From positions 62,001 to 126,000 of the forward strand of contig BMSW01000015.1 in assembly GCA_014649355.1 (NCBI GenBank): a stretch of DNA of 64,000 nt, given 5' to 3'. A model generated the notes under the pieces. That model had not been told where the DNA came from, did not search any database, and saw only the letters and a program-made list of their open reading frames with translations. A program made the position numbers and the translations under genes. This stretch comes from Streptomyces althioticus (GTDB taxonomy: Bacteria > Actinomycetota > Actinomycetes > Streptomycetales > Streptomycetaceae). Each line of letters opens with the position of its first letter. Position 1 is the first letter of the stretch. Of this stretch, positions 17,035 to 25,864 are shown one piece after another.

Positions 17035-17177
17035 TCGCCTACCGGGTTAGCTGACGGGTTCGGAGCAGGAAGGTCTCCTACGGACCCCCTCGCGACACGC
17101 GCGGGCGTCCGATTCACCCCAGGGACTTCGTGTGGGTCCCCGGCTCCCCTAGCTCGCGCCGTACGGGGACTCGGCGA
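17035..17177 (-). ncRNA. c-di-AMP (ydaO/yuaA) riboswitch
   Basis: On the minus strand the leader contains the conserved blocks of the Streptomyces ydaO aptamer in order: GCTAGGGGAGCCGGGGACCC, CTGGGGTGAATCGG, CGTAGGAGACCTTCCTGCTC, CGAACCCGTCAGCTAACCC, then GGTAGGCGA. A closing P1 helix can form between TCGCC (17177-17173) and GGCGA (17039-17035). It lies in the 5' leader of the M23 hydrolase. This class in actinomycetes typically precedes cell wall hydrolase genes such as rpf. The sequence between aptamer and start codon is short, so the expression platform is unclear. Confidence 0.93.
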
Positions 17178-17327
17178 TGGCTGTCCGGTGCCGCGGATGC
17201 GGCGCACTGCCCGACGAACAGCCCGGACGAAACTAAGCGGGACATCTCGCAATCCTCAAACGGATCCCGGGTTTTGTAGCGCATCCCACAGGGCAGACAG
17301 GCAACCTCCGCCCCAATTCGGGCATAA
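17178..17327. promoter_or_regulatory. Probable promoter region of the riboswitch-M23 transcript
   Basis: About 150 bp lie between the M16 terminator and the riboswitch, with an AT-richer patch near 17230-17275. The promoter for the riboswitch transcript must lie here, but I cannot place it exactly. Confidence 0.4.
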
Positions 17328-17364
17328 GGGAGCCCCGGTGACGTACCCGTCCACCGGGGCTCCC
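17328..17364 (-). terminator. Terminator of the M16 peptidase operon
   Basis: GGGAGCCCCGGTG - 11-base loop - CACCGGGGCTCCC, a perfect 13-bp stem, located 26 bp past the M16 stop codon. Confidence 0.85.
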
Positions 17365-17389
17365 GCACGCGTGCGTCCCGTCGTCGGCC

Positions 17390-18778
17390 CTACTCGGCCG
17401 GGACGACGGTGACTTCGCCGATCCCCAGCGCCTCCACGGGCGCCTTGATCTGCGCGGCGTCACCGACGAGCACGGTCACCAGACGGTCCACCGGGAAGGC
17501 GTTCACGACGGCCGCCGTGGCCTCCACGGTGCCCGTCGCCGCCAACTGCCGGTACAGGTCGGCCTGGTAGTGGTCCGGCAGGTGCTGCTCGACCTGATCG
17601 GCCAGGGTGCTCGCGACGGCCGCGGCGGTCTCGTACTTGAGCGGCGCCACGCCCACCAGGTTCTGCACGGCGACGTCACGCTCGTCGTCGGTGAGGCCCT
17701 CGGCGGCCAGCGTGCGCAGCACGGTCCACAGGTCGTCCAGCGCGGGGCCGGTGTTGGGGGTGTCGACCGAGCCGCTGATGGCCAGCATCGACGCGCCGGT
17801 GCCGTCGGGGGCCGAGCGCAGCACCTGGCCGAACGCCCGTACGCCGTAGGTGTATCCCTTCTCCTCGCGCAGGACGCGGTCCAGACGGGAGGTCAGGGTG
17901 CCGCCGAGGCAGTACGTGCCGAGCACCTGCGCGGGCCACACCCGGTCATGGCGGTCCGGGCCGGTACGGCCGAGCAGCAGCTGCGTCTGCACGGCGCCGG
18001 GCCGGTCCACGATGACGACGCGGCCGGTGTCGTCCGCCACCACGGGCGGGACGGGCCGCGGCTGCGCCTGGGAGCCCGTCCAGGCGCCCAGGGTGTCGGC
18101 GAGCAGCGCGTCCAGGTCGACGCCGGTGAGGTCGCCGACCACCACGGCGGTCGCCGTGGCCGGGCGGACGTGCTTCTCGTAGAAGCCGCGCACGGCCGCG
18201 GAGTCGATGCGCTCGACGGTCTCCTCGGTGCCCTGGCGCGGACGGGACATGCGCGCGCTCGCCGGGAACAGCTCCTTGGCGAGCTCCTTCGCGGCGCGGC
18301 GGGACGGGTTCGCCAGCTCGTGCGGGATCTCGTCGAGGCGGTTGCGGACCAGCCGCTCGATCTCGCTGTCGGCGAAGGCGGGCGCGCGCAGGGCGTCGGC
18401 GACCAGTCCGAGCCCCTTGGCGAGCCGCGAGGCGGGCACCTCCAGGCTGAGGCGGACGCCGGGGTGGTCGGCGTGCGCGTCGAGGGTGGCGCCGCAGCGC
18501 TCCAGCTCAGCGGCGAACTCCTCGGCGGAGTGCTTGTCGGTGCCCTCGGAGAAGGCGCGGGCCATGATCGTGGCCACGCCGTCCAGGCCCTCCGGCTCCG
18601 CGTCCAGGGGCGCGTCGAGGACCACCTCGACGGCGACGACCTGCTGGCCGGGGCGGTGGCAGCGCAGCACCGTCAGGCCGTTGTCGAGGGCGCCGCGCTC
18701 GGGGGCCGGGAAGGCCCAGGGCTTGGCCTCGCCCGCCTGCGGCCGGGGGTGGAACTCCATCGTGGCGAGCTCGGTCAC
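17390..18778 (-). CDS. M16-family peptidase-like protein, non-catalytic partner
   Basis: 462 aa, M16 (pitrilysin/insulinase/processing-protease) fold. The N-terminal domain follows the M16 pattern (LDNGLTVLRCHRPG, GLDGVATIMARAFSEGT), but the zinc motif HxxEH is absent, with ARAFSEG in its place, so it should not be active alone. In two-subunit M16 enzymes one chain supplies the zinc site and the other supplies substrate-binding residues. Its GTG start overlaps the upstream M16 stop (GTGA), indicating coupled translation and a heterodimer with that product. It is followed by a strong hairpin. Confidence 0.9.
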   Translation of the reverse strand: MTELATMEFHPRPQAGEAKPWAFPAPERGALDNGLTVLRCHRPGQQVVAVEVVLDAPLDAEPEGLDGVATIMARAFSEGTDKHSAEEFAAELERCGATLDAHADHPGVRLSLEVPASRLAKGLGLVADALRAPAFADSEIERLVRNRLDEIPHELANPSRRAAKELAKELFPASARMSRPRQGTEETVERIDSAAVRGFYEKHVRPATATAVVVGDLTGVDLDALLADTLGAWTGSQAQPRPVPPVVADDTGRVVIVDRPGAVQTQLLLGRTGPDRHDRVWPAQVLGTYCLGGTLTSRLDRVLREEKGYTYGVRAFGQVLRSAPDGTGASMLAISGSVDTPNTGPALDDLWTVLRTLAAEGLTDDERDVAVQNLVGVAPLKYETAAAVASTLADQVEQHLPDHYQADLYRQLAATGTVEATAAVVNAFPVDRLVTVLVGDAAQIKAPVEALGIGEVTVVPAE

Positions 18779-20157
18779 TTCGCCGCCTCCTCGTTCTCGT
18801 CGGCGCCGGCTGCGGCGGCTTCCTCGGTGTCGTCGGCGGCGTCACCGGCCGCCGGGGCGACGGGCTCGTAGACGAGCACGGCGCGGTTGTCGGGCCGCAG
18901 GCGCGCCTTGGCGACCTCCTGGACCTCCTCGGCCGTCACCTCCAGGACCCGGCTCACGGCGGTCAGGGCGAGCTGCGGGTCGCCGAACAGCACGGCGTAG
19001 CGGCACAGTTCGTCGGCGCGGCCGGCGACCGTGCCGAGCCGGTCGAGCCACTCGCGCTCCAGCTGGGCCTGGGCGCGCTCCATCTCCTCGGCGGTGGGGC
19101 CCTCCTCGGCGAACCGGGCGAGCTCCTCGTCGATGGCGGCCTCGATCACCGGCACCTCGACGTCGCCGGACGTCTTGACGTCCAGCCAGCCCAGGGACGG
19201 CGCCCCGGCCAGCCGCAGCAGGCCGAACCCGGCCGCGACGGCCGTACGGTCGCGGCGCACCAGGCGGTTGTAAATCCGCGAGGACTCGCCGCCGCCGAGG
19301 ACGGTGAGCGCCAGGTCCGCGGCGTCGCTCGCGCGCGTGCCGTCCTCCGGGAGCCGGTAGGCGGCCATCAGCGCCCGCGCGGGGACCTCCTCCTCGACGA
19401 CCTCGCGCAGTTCCTCCCCGATGATGTCGGGCAGCGAGCCGTCGCGCGGGGCGGGCTTGCCGTCGTGCGACGGGATGGAGCCGAAGTACTTCTCGATCCA
19501 GGCGAGCGTCTGCTCGGGGTCGATGTCGCCGACCACGGACAGCACCGCGTTGTTCGGCGCGTAGTACGTGCGGAAGAACTGGCGGGCGTCCTCCAGGGTC
19601 GCCGCGTCCAGGTCCGCCATCGACCCGATCGGGGTGTGGTGGTAGGGGTGGCCCTCCGGGTAGGAGAGGGCGGTCAGCTTCTCGAACGCCGTGCCGTAGG
19701 GGACGTTGTCGTAGCGCTGACGGCGCTCGTTCTTCACCACGTCCCGCTGGTTCTCCATGGACTCCTCGTCCAGGGCGGTCAGCAGGGAGCCCATGCGGTC
19801 GGCCTCCAGCCAGAGGGCGAGCTCCAGCTGGTGGGCGGGCATGGTCTCGAAGTAGTTGGTCCGCTCGAAGCTGGTGGTGCCGTTGAGCGAGCCGCCGGCG
19901 CCCTGCACCAGTTCGAAGTGGCCGTTCCCCTTCACCTGGGCGGAGCCCTGGAACATCAGGTGCTCGAAAAGGTGAGCCAGGCCGGTACGGCCCTTGACCT
20001 CGTGCCGTGAGCCCACGTCGTACCAGAGGCACACCGCCGCGACCGGGGTCAGGTGGTCCTCGGAGAGCACCACGCGCAGGCCGTTGGCCAGGCGGTGTTC
20101 GGTCGCTGTCAGGCCCCCGGAGCCTGCCTGGGCTGTGGCCGTGTGACCCATGGGCAT
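18775..20157 (-). CDS. M16-family zinc peptidase, catalytic subunit
   Basis: 460 aa. It has the inverted zinc motif HLFEH (GLAHLFEHLMFQGS, about residues 60-75) and the downstream Glu-rich helix ENQRDVVKNERRQRYD that supplies the third zinc ligand. GGSLNGTTSFERTNYFETM is the usual M16 catalytic-domain strand. The cytosolic start (MPMGHTATA) carries no signal peptide. The ATG at 20157 has GAAGGGA about 6 bases upstream; MGHTA at 20151 is an alternative. It is translationally coupled to the non-catalytic M16 gene and presumably pairs with it to degrade peptides. Confidence 0.93.
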   Translation of the reverse strand: MPMGHTATAQAGSGGLTATEHRLANGLRVVLSEDHLTPVAAVCLWYDVGSRHEVKGRTGLAHLFEHLMFQGSAQVKGNGHFELVQGAGGSLNGTTSFERTNYFETMPAHQLELALWLEADRMGSLLTALDEESMENQRDVVKNERRQRYDNVPYGTAFEKLTALSYPEGHPYHHTPIGSMADLDAATLEDARQFFRTYYAPNNAVLSVVGDIDPEQTLAWIEKYFGSIPSHDGKPAPRDGSLPDIIGEELREVVEEEVPARALMAAYRLPEDGTRASDAADLALTVLGGGESSRIYNRLVRRDRTAVAAGFGLLRLAGAPSLGWLDVKTSGDVEVPVIEAAIDEELARFAEEGPTAEEMERAQAQLEREWLDRLGTVAGRADELCRYAVLFGDPQLALTAVSRVLEVTAEEVQEVAKARLRPDNRAVLVYEPVAPAAGDAADDTEEAAAAGADENEEAAK

Positions 20158-20947
20158 GTACGTCCCTTCGATCGCGAAGGCGGTCGTCGTCGACACCGCC
20201 GTTTCTGCCGGTCCTGCCACTGTATGCAAGCGTGCGGACAGCCGGTGGAGTTCCCGGACCGGGCCGCTACGCCGAGAGCGAGAACCTGGTGGGGCGGGTG
20301 GTGTGAGGGGTGCGGGAGGTGAGGGAAGCGCACGGCGCGTGACGGGGGGTGTGCGCCGGGTCGCTCCCTGGGTGCGCCGTCGTGCGCTCTCGGGGTGCGG
20401 GCGGGTGGGGGTGTGCGCCGGGGTGAGCCGCGGAGGGGGCGAGCCGTGCGCACGCGGGGGCGGTGCCGGCCCGGGGTGACCCGGCCGAGAGGTGGATGCG
20501 GTCTGCGGGGTGACCCCGCCGAGGGGTTGGGCGCGGTCCGCGGGGTAGGCGCGGGGGCTGCGGGGCGACCTCGCCGCGGGGTGGACGCGGTCCGCGGGGC
20601 AGGCGCGCGGGGGGGCCGCGGGCGACCTCGCCGAGGGGTGGACGCGGTCCGCGGGGCAGGCGCGCGGGGGGGCCGCGGGCGACCTCGCCGAGGGGTGGAC
20701 GCGCTCTGCGGTGCCGGCGCGCGGAGGGGTGGTGGCGGTCCGCGGGGCAGGCGCGCGGAGGGGTGGACGCGGGCCGTGGGGCGACCCCGCGACGTGCGCG
20801 GCGACGGAGCCGCGTAGCCTGCTCGCGCCGCCGTACCGTGCCGAACCGGGCGGCAGGACCCGGGTCCTGGTCCCGCCCTGTCAGTGCGAAGGTCCACAAT
20901 GGTCCGCGTCAGATCCCGTCCCACGCTTCAGCAAGGAGCCGGCAGCG
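20158..20947. other. Long intergenic region between the M16 operon and parC
   Basis: A 790-bp stretch with no gene I can support. The M16 promoter lies at its left end, the minisatellite fills about 20500-20780, and the parC promoter and ribosome-binding site (AAGGAG, 20933-20938) lie at the right end. Long open frames cross it, but they are repeat-driven and low complexity. Confidence 0.6.
20500..20780. repeat. 57-bp tandem repeat (minisatellite)
   Basis: A very GC-rich unit starting GAGGGGTGGACGCGGTCCGC and continuing GGGGCAGGCGCGCGG, then a CCGCGGGCGACCTCGCC tail, repeats with a 57-bp period. Two near-identical full copies span roughly 20577-20692, with degenerate copies on both sides. 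Because 57 is divisible by 3, frames through it encode repeated 19-residue Pro/Arg-rich peptides, which I take to be spurious. Confidence 0.85.
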
Positions 20948-23401
20948 ATGGCCCGCCGCAGCACGAAGACCCCGCCGCCCGACGACCCGTACGAGGAGAA
21001 GATCCTCGACATCGACGTCGTCGACGAGATGCAGGGCTCCTTCCTCGAGTACGCGTACTCGGTCATCTACTCCCGCGCCCTGCCCGACGCGCGTGACGGT
21101 CTCAAGCCGGTGCACCGCCGCATCGTCTACCAGATGAACGAGATGGGCCTGCGCCCCGAGCGCGGTTACGTCAAGTGCGCGCGCGTGGTGGGCGAGGTGA
21201 TGGGAAAGCTGCACCCGCACGGCGACGCGTCGATCTACGACGCCCTCGTCCGCATGGCGCAGCCGTTCTCCATGCGCCTGCCCCTGGTGGACGGCCACGG
21301 CAACTTCGGCTCGCTGGGCAACGACGACCCGCCGGCCGCCATGCGGTACACCGAGTGCCGCATGGCCGAGGCCACGAGCCTGATGACCGAGTCCATCGAC
21401 GAGGACACGGTCGACTTCGCGCCCAACTACGACGGTCAGGAGCAGGAACCGGTCGCCCTGCCCGCCGCGTTCCCCAACCTCCTGGTGAACGGCGCCTCGG
21501 GCATCGCCGTCGGCATGGCGACCAACATGCCGCCGCACAACCTGCGTGAGGTCGTCGCCGCCGCACGCCACCTGATCCGGTACCCGAACGCCGACCTCGA
21601 CGCCCTGATGAAGCACGTCCCGGGCCCCGACCTGCCCACGGGCGGCCGGATCGTCGGCCTCAACGGCATCCGGGACGCGTACGAGACCGGCCGCGGCACG
21701 TTCAAGATCCGCGCGACGGTGACCGTGGAGGACGTGACGGCGCGCCGCAAGGGCCTGGTCGTCACCGAGCTGCCGTTCACGGTGGGCCCCGAGAAGGTGA
21801 TCGCCAAGATCAAGGACCTGGTGGGCTCCAAGAAGCTCCAGGGCATCGCCGACGTCAAGGACCTCACCGACCGCGAGCACGGCCTGCGCCTGGTCATCGA
21901 GGTCAAGAACGGCTTCGTGCCGGAGGCCGTGCTGGAGCAGCTCTACAAGCTGACGCCGATGGAGGAGTCCTTCGGCATCAACAACGTGGCGCTGGTGGAC
22001 GGCCAGCCCCTCACCCTCGGCCTCAAGGAGCTGCTCGAGGTCTACCTCGACCACCGCTTCACCGTGGTGCGCCGCCGCTCGGAGTTCCGCCGCGGCAAGA
22101 AGCGCGACCGGCTGCACCTGGTCGAGGGTCTGCTCACGGCCCTGCTCGACATCGACGAGGTCATCCGCCTGATCCGCTCCAGCGAGAACTCGGCGCAGGC
22201 CAAGCAGCGGCTCATCGAGCACTTCTCGCTGAGCGACGTCCAGACGCAGTACATCCTGGACACCCCGCTGCGCCGCCTCACCAAGTACGACCGGATCGAG
22301 CTGGAGGCCGAGAAGGACCGGCTGAACGCGGAGATCGAGGAGCTGACCCGGATCCTGGAGTCGGACGCGGAGCTGCGCAAGCTCGTCTCGTCCGAACTGG
22401 CTTCGGTGGCGAAGAAGTTCGGCAACGACCGGCGCACGACGCTGCTGGAGTCGGCCGGCGCCCCGGCCACGGTGCCGCTTCAAGTGGCGGACACCCCGTG
22501 CCGCGTGCTCCTGTCGTCGACGGGTCTGCTGGCGCGCACCGCCGACGACCGGCCGCTCGCCGACGCCTCCGGCGGCAAGCGCGTCAAGCACGACGTGATC
22601 GTCTCGGCGGTCCCGGCGACCGCGCGCGGCGAGATCGGCGTGGTCACGTCGGCGGGCCGGCTGCTCCGGGTCAACGTGATCGACCTGCCCCAGCTGCCCG
22701 AGTCGATGCCGGTGCCGAACCTGTCGGGCGGCGCGCCGCTGGCGGAGTTCGTGTCCCTGGAGGACGAGGAACAGGTGGTGTGTCTGACCACGCTCGACGA
22801 GTCCTCGCCGGGCCTGGCGATCGGCACCCAGCAGGGCGTGGTCAAGCGCGTGGTGCCCGACTACCCCTCCAACAAGGAGGAGCTGGAGGTCATCACCCTC
22901 AAGGAGGGCGACCGGATCGTCGGCGCGGCCGAACTGCGCACGGGCGAGGAGGACCTCGTCTTCATCACCGACGACGCGCAGCTGCTGCGCTTCCCGGCCT
23001 CCATCGTGCGTCCTCAGGGTCGTCCGGCGGGCGGCATGACGGGCATCAAGCTCGGCGAGGGCGCGAAGGTCATCAGCTTCACGGCGGTCGACCCGGCGGC
23101 GGACGCGGTGGTGTTCACCGTCGCGGGCTCGCGCGGCACGCTGGACGACTCCGTCCAGACGACGGCCAAGGCGACCCCGTTCGACCAGTACCCGCGCAAG
23201 GGCCGGGCCACCGGCGGCGTGCGCTGCCAGCGGTTCCTGAAGGGCGAGGACTGCCTGTCCCTGGCCTGGGCGGGCCCTGTCCCGGCGCGCGCGGCGCAGA
23301 AGAACGGCACGGCGGTGGACCTCCCGGAGATCGACCCGCGCCGCGACGGGTCGGGCGTGTCCCTGGGCAAGACGGTCGCCGTGGTGGCGGGGCCGGTCTA
23401 G
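20948..23401 (+). CDS. parC: DNA topoisomerase IV subunit A (ParC / GyrA-like)
   Basis: 817 aa. Type IIA topoisomerase breakage-reunion subunit. It has the GyrA/ParC N-terminal signature (LPDARDGLKPVHRRIVY), the quinolone-resistance region GKLHPHGDASIYDALVRMAQPF, and catalytic Tyr in AMRYTECRM. A C-terminal beta-pinwheel region follows (about 500-817). It lacks an obvious GyrA box, which favours ParC over GyrA, and ParE is encoded about 8 kb away. AAGGAG lies 9 bases before the ATG. Its stop overlaps the convergent CobW gene stop by 3 bases. Confidence 0.94.
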   Translation: MARRSTKTPPPDDPYEEKILDIDVVDEMQGSFLEYAYSVIYSRALPDARDGLKPVHRRIVYQMNEMGLRPERGYVKCARVVGEVMGKLHPHGDASIYDALVRMAQPFSMRLPLVDGHGNFGSLGNDDPPAAMRYTECRMAEATSLMTESIDEDTVDFAPNYDGQEQEPVALPAAFPNLLVNGASGIAVGMATNMPPHNLREVVAAARHLIRYPNADLDALMKHVPGPDLPTGGRIVGLNGIRDAYETGRGTFKIRATVTVEDVTARRKGLVVTELPFTVGPEKVIAKIKDLVGSKKLQGIADVKDLTDREHGLRLVIEVKNGFVPEAVLEQLYKLTPMEESFGINNVALVDGQPLTLGLKELLEVYLDHRFTVVRRRSEFRRGKKRDRLHLVEGLLTALLDIDEVIRLIRSSENSAQAKQRLIEHFSLSDVQTQYILDTPLRRLTKYDRIELEAEKDRLNAEIEELTRILESDAELRKLVSSELASVAKKFGNDRRTTLLESAGAPATVPLQVADTPCRVLLSSTGLLARTADDRPLADASGGKRVKHDVIVSAVPATARGEIGVVTSAGRLLRVNVIDLPQLPESMPVPNLSGGAPLAEFVSLEDEEQVVCLTTLDESSPGLAIGTQQGVVKRVVPDYPSNKEELEVITLKEGDRIVGAAELRTGEEDLVFITDDAQLLRFPASIVRPQGRPAGGMTGIKLGEGAKVISFTAVDPAADAVVFTVAGSRGTLDDSVQTTAKATPFDQYPRKGRATGGVRCQRFLKGEDCLSLAWAGPVPARAAQKNGTAVDLPEIDPRRDGSGVSLGKTVAVVAGPV

Positions 23402-24468
23402 GCCGCGGGGTCCTCGGCCTCCTGGACGTAGCGCAGGACGCCCCACATGCCGGCCTCGTCGTCGGTGTGTGGGGCGCCGTCGCTCACACACCCCTCCAGC
23501 CCGGCGCGCAGGGCGGCGGTGTCGAGGCCGGTCCCGATCAGCACGAGCTGCGTCGCCCGCCCGGCGCCGGCCGGCCACGGCTCCGGGTAGAAGCGCAGGA
23601 AGCGGCCGACGGCGTGCACGGCGTACCGGTTGCGCACGTCGTACGGGCCGAAGTCGACGTACCCCTTGATGCGGTAGAGCCCGGCGGGCCTGCTGTCGAG
23701 GAAGGCGATGAGGCGGCGGGGGTCGAGAGGGCGCTCGGACACGAAGGAGAGGGTGTCGTAGCCCGCGTGCAGATGAGCGTGCCGCTCCTGCTCGGGGGCG
23801 TCGTCCCGATGGAGGTCGTCGAAGGACAACTGCCCGATGCGCTCCTCGCCCGGCCGGCAGTCGAAGAGGAACTCGGGGTCGACCCGGCCGTGCGTGGCGG
23901 GCACCACGGCCGCGCGGTCGACGAGGTCCCCGACCGTCTTCAGCACGGGCTCCGGGTCGTCCACCCGGTCGATCTTGTTCACGACCACGAGGTCGGCGAG
24001 CGCGAGATGCCGGTCGATGCCGGGGTGCGCGGCCCGGGTCGCGTCGAACTCGGCGGCGTCGACGACCTCGACGAGGCCGCCGTACACGATGTTCGGCAGC
24101 TCGCTGGCGAGCACCATGCGGACGAGTTCCTGCGGTTCGGCCAGGCCACTCGCCTCGATGACGACGACGTCGATGCCGGCGGAGGGGCGCGCGAGCCGCT
24201 CGAGGTACTCGTCGAGCTCACTGGCGTCGACGGCACAGCAGAGGCATCCGTTGCCGAGCGAGACGGTCGAGTCGCCCAGGGCGCCCGCGACCGCCATGGC
24301 GTCGATCTCGACGGCCCCGAAGTCGTTCACGACCGCGCCGATACGGCTGCCGCCGCTGCGGTGAAGGAGGTGGTTGAGCAGGGTGGTCTTCCCCGACCCG
24401 AGAAATCCGGCCAGCACGACCACCGGAATCTGCCGCCCGCCGCCCGGCCCGCTGCTCCGCTCCGACAC
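23398..24468 (-). CDS. CobW/YjiA-family GTPase (G3E, metallochaperone-like)
   Basis: 356 aa. P-loop GFLGSGKTTLLN, the CxCC metal-binding motif in GNGCLCCAV, Walker B/G3 region VVIEASGLAEP and base-specificity motif NKID are all present. A His-containing segment (EQERHAHLHAGYD) precedes the C-terminal CobW_C domain. G3E GTPases insert or deliver Zn, Co or Ni to target proteins, often under zinc limitation; the metal here is not determined. The GTG at 24468 is favoured by GAGGGG 4 bases upstream. Convergent with parC. Confidence 0.92.
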   Translation of the reverse strand: MSERSSGPGGGRQIPVVVLAGFLGSGKTTLLNHLLHRSGGSRIGAVVNDFGAVEIDAMAVAGALGDSTVSLGNGCLCCAVDASELDEYLERLARPSAGIDVVVIEASGLAEPQELVRMVLASELPNIVYGGLVEVVDAAEFDATRAAHPGIDRHLALADLVVVNKIDRVDDPEPVLKTVGDLVDRAAVVPATHGRVDPEFLFDCRPGEERIGQLSFDDLHRDDAPEQERHAHLHAGYDTLSFVSERPLDPRRLIAFLDSRPAGLYRIKGYVDFGPYDVRNRYAVHAVGRFLRFYPEPWPAGAGRATQLVLIGTGLDTAALRAGLEGCVSDGAPHTDDEAGMWGVLRYVQEAEDPAA

Positions 24469-24787
24469 ACGACCCCTCTCACACCTGTGCGCACACCGGC
24501 TCGCTGACGGCGTGCGCACGGACGAACGACTGACGGTCCAGGATACGAGTACCCGTAACGACCCCGAAGTGAACGATTGTTAGCAGCATTCGCGGGGCAG
24601 ACGTCTGGCAAGGCGCCGGATTGTGCGACCCTCGCTTCCCTCCGTGCGCCTCCTCTCCGCCTTCCCGCCGATCAGAGCCGCTCGGCACCCTGGAAGGCGG
24701 CAAGCGCCGCCCACCGCTCGCCGGTTCCCTGAAGTCGACCCACCACCCGACGACCGGCGGACGGCGGCCTGATCGGGGGTATTTGAC
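24469..24787. promoter_or_regulatory. Intergenic region, CobW / DUF6082
   Basis: 319 bp between divergent genes. A near-palindrome TACGAGTACCCGTA sits at about 24545-24558. The segment is noticeably AT-richer than the flanks. I could not recognise a clear Zur box. Confidence 0.4.
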
Positions 24788-25345
24788 ATGGGCACAAAAA
24801 GCGTTGGGCTGCGGAGGCTGCACGCCGCCACCGCAGCCGGTCTGGGGATGGTTGCAGGGGTAATCGCTGCGGTGGCGGCACAGCGGGGCACGTTGGACGC
24901 GATCAATCGGCGCCTTGAGCGCCTGGAGGAGCAGGCCGGCAATCAGCAGAGGGCCAACCTGGCCATGCAGCAACGGCAGCACTGGGAGTTGCTCAGCAAA
25001 GCGATCGACGATCCTGAGCTGGCCGAGGTACTGGATTACTTCGAGGAACCCGTTTCCGCTCAGAAACGCCGCCAGTACTTGTTCGCCAACGCTCAGTACA
25101 CGAACCTGCTCTGCTACTACCGCATCGGCAACATCCCACTGGACGAGTTCTTCATGCACGCCAGAGGCATGTTCCAGAACCCCCACATGCGGGACTACTG
25201 GGAAGCCACCCGCCCTCAACGCGCCAGCCTCCGAGGAACGGAAGAAGCCAAGCTCGGTGAGATGATCGACGACTTGCTGTCGCAACTGGACGAGGCAGAT
25301 ACCGACGAATGGTGGGTGGTGGGCACCCCACCCACCGAAACGTGA
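24788..25345 (+). CDS. DUF6082 family membrane-anchored protein
   Basis: 185 aa. A hydrophobic N-terminal segment (about 8-30, LHAATAAGLGMVAGVIAAVAA) is followed by a coiled-coil stretch (INRRLERLEEQAGNQQRAN) and a helical domain (LLSKAIDDPELAEVLDYFEEP, QYLFANAQYTNLLCYYRIG). This matches the DUF6082 family of streptomycetes, function unknown. Codon use departs from the neighbours, with frequent AAA, CAA, GTT and GTA and a clearly lower GC, so it may be transferred DNA. GGGGG lies about 9 bases before the ATG. It ends 1 bp before the next, oppositely oriented small gene. Confidence 0.8.
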   Translation: MGTKSVGLRRLHAATAAGLGMVAGVIAAVAAQRGTLDAINRRLERLEEQAGNQQRANLAMQQRQHWELLSKAIDDPELAEVLDYFEEPVSAQKRRQYLFANAQYTNLLCYYRIGNIPLDEFFMHARGMFQNPHMRDYWEATRPQRASLRGTEEAKLGEMIDDLLSQLDEADTDEWWVVGTPPTET

Positions 25346-25346
25346 C

Positions 25347-25586
25347 CTACGCGTCCGGGATGTCCGCCTTCGCCTTGATCAGGGTTTCCCTGGTGATGAC
25401 CACGATGCGCTCGTAGTCGGCACGGGCGGCATCCTCTGGCAGTTGGGACTCGAGCGAATCAGTGGCGTCCGTGCCAATAACGGCGAAGTTCCCGTCGGCC
25501 AGCTCGAAGAGGTCGGGACACGTCGCACCATTCGTGCTGCCTCGGTAACGCGGAGCGACACCGAGACGGCGGATGATCTGACTCAC
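25347..25586 (-). CDS. Small hypothetical protein
   Basis: 79 aa, starting MSQIIRRLGVAPRYRGST. It has no recognised domain. It is acidic at the C-terminus (PEDAARADYERIVVIT) and contains one Cys (ATCPDLFELADGNFAVIG). GAGGAAA lies about 10 bases before the GTG start. It shares the lower GC of the adjacent DUF6082 gene and is convergent with it, so the two may form one accessory unit. The sequence looks like a genuine folded small protein rather than a shadow frame. Confidence 0.65.
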   Translation of the reverse strand: MSQIIRRLGVAPRYRGSTNGATCPDLFELADGNFAVIGTDATDSLESQLPEDAARADYERIVVITRETLIKAKADIPDA

Positions 25587-25845
25587 TGTTCAATTTCCTC
25601 TGCTCTCAAGGCACGAGCGCCTACGCCCGCGGCGGCGCCATCGTGACAGGTCATGGAGCACGACGAACACAACGGCACGCTCAGCCTCAGCGGACACAAC
25701 GCACTAGAGGGTTCTTCTATCACCCGCGAGGGTGATCTCGCGCGTCAGCCCGGGATACGTCCGTAAGGCGCCAGGAACGCTTCCGAGGCCGATCGAGGCA
25801 ATGCGCCTCAAGCGCGAGTGGGCCGACAAGGCGCCGAAGTGGAAC

Positions 25846-25864
25846 TCAGGTTAGGCTCACCTGT
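25846..25864 (+). promoter_or_regulatory. Iron box (DmdR/IdeR operator)
   Basis: TCAGGTTAGGCTCACCTGT matches the actinobacterial iron-box consensus TTAGGTTAGGCTCACCTAA at all central 15 positions. It ends at the base before the GTG start of the next gene and contains TAGGCT, which fits a -10 hexamer 7 bases from that GTG. Binding by the iron-loaded repressor would cover the promoter. Confidence 0.88.

Noticed and set aside
17255..17275. Possible second copy of the dispersed palindrome (CTCAAACGG)
   Set aside because: Only a short match; the complementary arm is missing.
20109..20924. 271-residue Pro/Arg-rich frame with 19-residue repeats
   Set aside because: The peptide repeats come from the 57-bp minisatellite being a multiple of 3; no RBS and no family match.
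24545..24558. Possible Zur or metal-regulator site before the CobW gene
   Set aside because: The dyad TACGAGTACCCGTA does not match the known Streptomyces Zur site; kept only as a note.
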